Below, one piece after another: positions 7,489 to 8,825 of a stretch of DNA of 8,825 bases. Each line of letters begins with the position of its first letter. Positions within the stretch are counted from its first letter, which is position 1. The stretch covers positions 1 through 8,825 of the forward strand of contig CAKUDT010000042.1 in assembly GCA_934645125.1 (NCBI GenBank), in the 5' to 3' direction. The position numbers were made by a program, and so were the translations under genes. The stretch is from an uncultured Eggerthellaceae bacterium (GTDB lineage Bacteria > Actinomycetota > Coriobacteriia > Coriobacteriales > Eggerthellaceae). The notes beneath the pieces were generated by a model. That model was not told the origin of the DNA. It saw only the letters and a program-made list of their open reading frames with translations, and made no database searches.

Positions 7489-7510
7489 AAAAATCCACCG
7501 AAAAGTGGGT
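7489..7510 (-). terminator. Weak candidate terminator for recN, within the fold-back element
   Basis: Read on the minus strand, CCAC-TTTTCG-GTGG (7508 to 7495) is followed by A and five Ts (7493-7489) and a pyrimidine-rich stretch. The stem is only four pairs. It mirrors the + strand hairpin at 7410, so the element may act as a two-way terminator between the convergent genes. Confidence 0.3.
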
Positions 7511-7520
7511 CGTTTTTATC

Positions 7521-7546
7521 ATGCCGCCCACGCTGCTGGGCGGCAT
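7521..7546. repeat. Perfect 10-bp stem-loop
   Basis: ATGCCGCCCA (7521-7530) and TGGGCGGCAT (7537-7546) form a GC-rich perfect hairpin with loop CGCTGC. It shares one base with the right end of the fold-back element. Neither strand has a T-run after it, so it is not a classical terminator. It may protect the recN transcript end or belong to the same repeat unit. Confidence 0.6.
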
Positions 7547-7582
7547 CACGTCGGAAACGGTGCAGCTGGATTTCGCGAACCG

Positions 7583-7618
7583 AATTGTTGACAAAAGGTG
7601 GGGTAATTTGTCAACAAA
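7583..7618. repeat. 36-bp direct repeat, copy 2, containing the same 11-11-11 palindrome
   Basis: This is exactly identical to 75-110 and in the same orientation, with arms at 7585-7595 and 7607-7617. Bases just outside differ (G instead of A on the left, C instead of T on the right), so the boundary is sharp. It lies five bases from the recN stop codon. Together the copies bracket the tetR and transporter genes. Confidence 0.9.
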
Positions 7619-7623
7619 CAGAG

Positions 7624-8825
7624 TTACTTGCTGGCGGCGTGGTATTGGGCAAGTAGCTCGGCGGCATGGAGGCGCGCGGCCTCACTTTCGTCGCCCGCCA
7701 GCATGCGCGCAATCTCATCGACACGCGCAGACCCCTCAACAGGGGTGATAGTGGTTTCGGGAAACGCACCGCCCGTTTTTGCCACCACGTAGTGACATTG
7801 GGCACGCACCGCCACCTGCGGCAAATGCGTTACCACAAGCACCTGACGCGTTGTTGCTAAGTCGGCAAGAACGTCCGCAAGTGCCACCGCCGTTGCACCG
7901 CCCACACCGGCGTCTACTTCGTCGAAGATGAGCGTTTCGGCCGCATCGGTTTGCCCCAACACCACGCGCAACGCCAACATGACGCGGCTCACTTCGCCAC
8001 CCGATGCAATGCGCGCCAGCGGACGCGCCGCCATTTCCGAACCAGGACGGAACAAGAATTCAACCGTCGAAGGGCCCGTTTTCGTCCACGACGCACGCGG
8101 TTGACGCTCGATTTCGCATACAAGCTGCGCCGAGCCCATGCACAAACGCTTCATCTGGTCGCATACCGCGCGCGCAAACCGCGGAGCCGCCGTCTTTCGC
8201 GCTTTGTCCAGTGCGTCTGCCGCCTGCGCCAATGCCGCTTCCGCCTGATCAACCGCTGCTTGCGCTGCTTTCAGACGCGCCTCGGAATCGTCCACGGCAC
8301 CCACTAAATCGGCCGCTGCATCACGTGCCGCCAGCACATCCTCCATACGCGGCCCATACGAGCGCAACAATCGCTGCATAGCACCCACACGCTCTTGCAT
8401 GCGCGCCAACTCAGCAGCATCCAGCTCAATGGAATCGCGATACGCACGCACATCGGCAGCAACATCTTCGGCAATATACACGGCATCGCGCAGCGATTTC
8501 GCATACGCTTGAAGTGAGTCATCGAAACGGCATGCCTGGTCAAGCACATATATCGCGCTGTTCAAAGCATCCAGCGCGCTACCCTCTTCTCCATCGCCCG
8601 AAAGCGCACGGTACGCCCCTTCGGAAGCATTCACCAATGCCTCGGCGTTTTCCGCCTTTGCCAGCGCTTCAACAAGCTCTTCGTATTCGCCCGGCTGCGG
8701 ATCAACCTCGTTCACGCTGCGAAGAATAAACCGCGCCTCGTCAAGCTGTGCCGACGAAGAAGACGCCGCCGCACGCACGTCGTCAAGCGCGGCTTGCGCC
8801 GCCTGTGCCGCCGCAAAAGCCGCCT
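7624..8825 (-). CDS. recN: DNA repair ATPase RecN, C-terminal part (5' end beyond the window)
   Basis: RecN is an SMC-like ATPase that acts on double-strand breaks during recombinational repair. The reading frame is open to the right edge, so about 400 residues of a family usually near 550-570 are visible; the N-terminal Walker A lies outside. From right to left come a long Ala/Glu/Arg-rich coiled coil, the family-typical segment SYGPRMEDVLAARDAAADL, a second coiled coil, then the C-terminal head with signature IASGGEVSRVMLALR, Walker B LIFDEVDAGVGG and the switch histidine in VVTHLPQV. The stop codon is at 7624-7626. All visible catalytic motifs are intact, so the flanking repeats have not damaged the gene. 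A sampled line is about 62% GC, clearly richer than the transporter genes, and the gene probably reflects the host's native composition. It is convergent with the operon. Confidence 0.95.
   Translation of the reverse strand, partial: AAFAAAQAAQAALDDVRAAASSSSAQLDEARFILRSVNEVDPQPGEYEELVEALAKAENAEALVNASEGAYRALSGDGEEGSALDALNSAIYVLDQACRFDDSLQAYAKSLRDAVYIAEDVAADVRAYRDSIELDAAELARMQERVGAMQRLLRSYGPRMEDVLAARDAAADLVGAVDDSEARLKAAQAAVDQAEAALAQAADALDKARKTAAPRFARAVCDQMKRLCMGSAQLVCEIERQPRASWTKTGPSTVEFLFRPGSEMAARPLARIASGGEVSRVMLALRVVLGQTDAAETLIFDEVDAGVGGATAVALADVLADLATTRQVLVVTHLPQVAVRAQCHYVVAKTGGAFPETTITPVEGSARVDEIARMLAGDESEAARLHAAELLAQYHAASK

Larger units (their letters stand above)
7399..7521. repeat. 123-bp fold-back element with 31-bp terminal inverted repeats (MITE-like)
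   Basis: The ends are inverted repeats: 7399-7420 and 7500-7521 match perfectly over 22 bp, and the match continues to 31 bp (7399-7429 with 7491-7521) with only two mismatches. The ends read TGATAAAA...TTTTATCA, so it begins with TG and ends with CA. A further near-match, CTTTTTTGC (7441-7449) against GCAAAGAAG (7480-7488), makes the whole element an imperfect hairpin. It encodes no protein. On both strands the outer arm reads as GluLysTrpValValPheIle, so it could seed spurious short protein predictions. No exact target duplication lies directly beside the ends. It may be a non-autonomous element, or a remnant of an insertion sequence with TG...CA ends such as the IS21 group; that link is speculative. 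Confidence 0.7.

Noticed and set aside
7392..7529. CCGCCC at 7392-7397 and 7524-7529 as a target-site duplication of the fold-back element
   Set aside because: The copies are offset from the element ends by one and two bases and are explained better as part of a repeated AAAAGTG...CCGCCC module; the motif is short and GC-rich.
7446..7748. + strand frame crossing the fold-back element, copy 2 of the repeat and the end of recN
   Set aside because: It is built from repeat sequence and antisense recN codons, has no ribosome site, and the repeat-derived heptapeptide also appears on the other strand.
1..8825. CRISPR arrays, tRNA or rRNA genes
   Set aside because: No regularly spaced repeats and no cloverleaf or rRNA-like sequence were seen on either strand.

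Overview
The window most likely comes from a Coriobacteriia (Eggerthellaceae-like) genome. This is an inference from three things: a high-GC, alanine-rich recN C-terminus at the right end, a lower-GC transporter cassette beside it, and the cassette's gene order. No rRNA or tRNA is present, so the genus cannot be fixed.

Layout. Positions 1-58 hold an intrinsic terminator for an unseen upstream + strand gene. Positions 75-110 carry an AT-rich 36-bp repeat containing an 11-11-11 palindrome, and 135-171 hold a cluster of GTTA/TAAC half-sites. A TetR-family regulator follows (187-795) and ends in its own terminator (824-847). A second palindrome (854-869) sits directly in front of a tightly packed four-gene + strand operon (892-7205). 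Its genes are: (1) a single-chain ECF energizing module (EcfA-EcfA'-EcfT fusion); (2) a six-helix S-component of the Trep_Strep/MptD type; (3) and (4) two ABC half-transporters of the exporter fold, resembling the IrtAB/YbtPQ importer group and joined by a TAATG stop/start overlap. The gene content matches, from memory, the mpt operon of Mycobacterium avium subsp. paratuberculosis and related iron/metallophore uptake loci. The working interpretation is a two-transporter uptake cassette, probably for a metal chelate, under local TetR and perhaps metal-responsive control. The substrate is inferred, not shown.

Positions 7206-7623 separate the operon from the convergent recN gene. They hold an unrecognised short reading frame, a 123-bp fold-back element with 31-bp terminal inverted repeats (22 bp perfect), a 10-bp stem-loop, and an exact second copy of the 36-bp repeat, in the same orientation as the first, six bases from the recN stop. 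The tetR-transporter cassette is therefore bracketed by identical 36-bp direct repeats. Sampled lines inside it are about 50-53% GC against about 62% in recN. This looks like a cassette gained or movable as a unit, although no recombinase lies inside it. The direct-repeat bracket, the fold-back element and the fused ECF module are the features most worth a second look.
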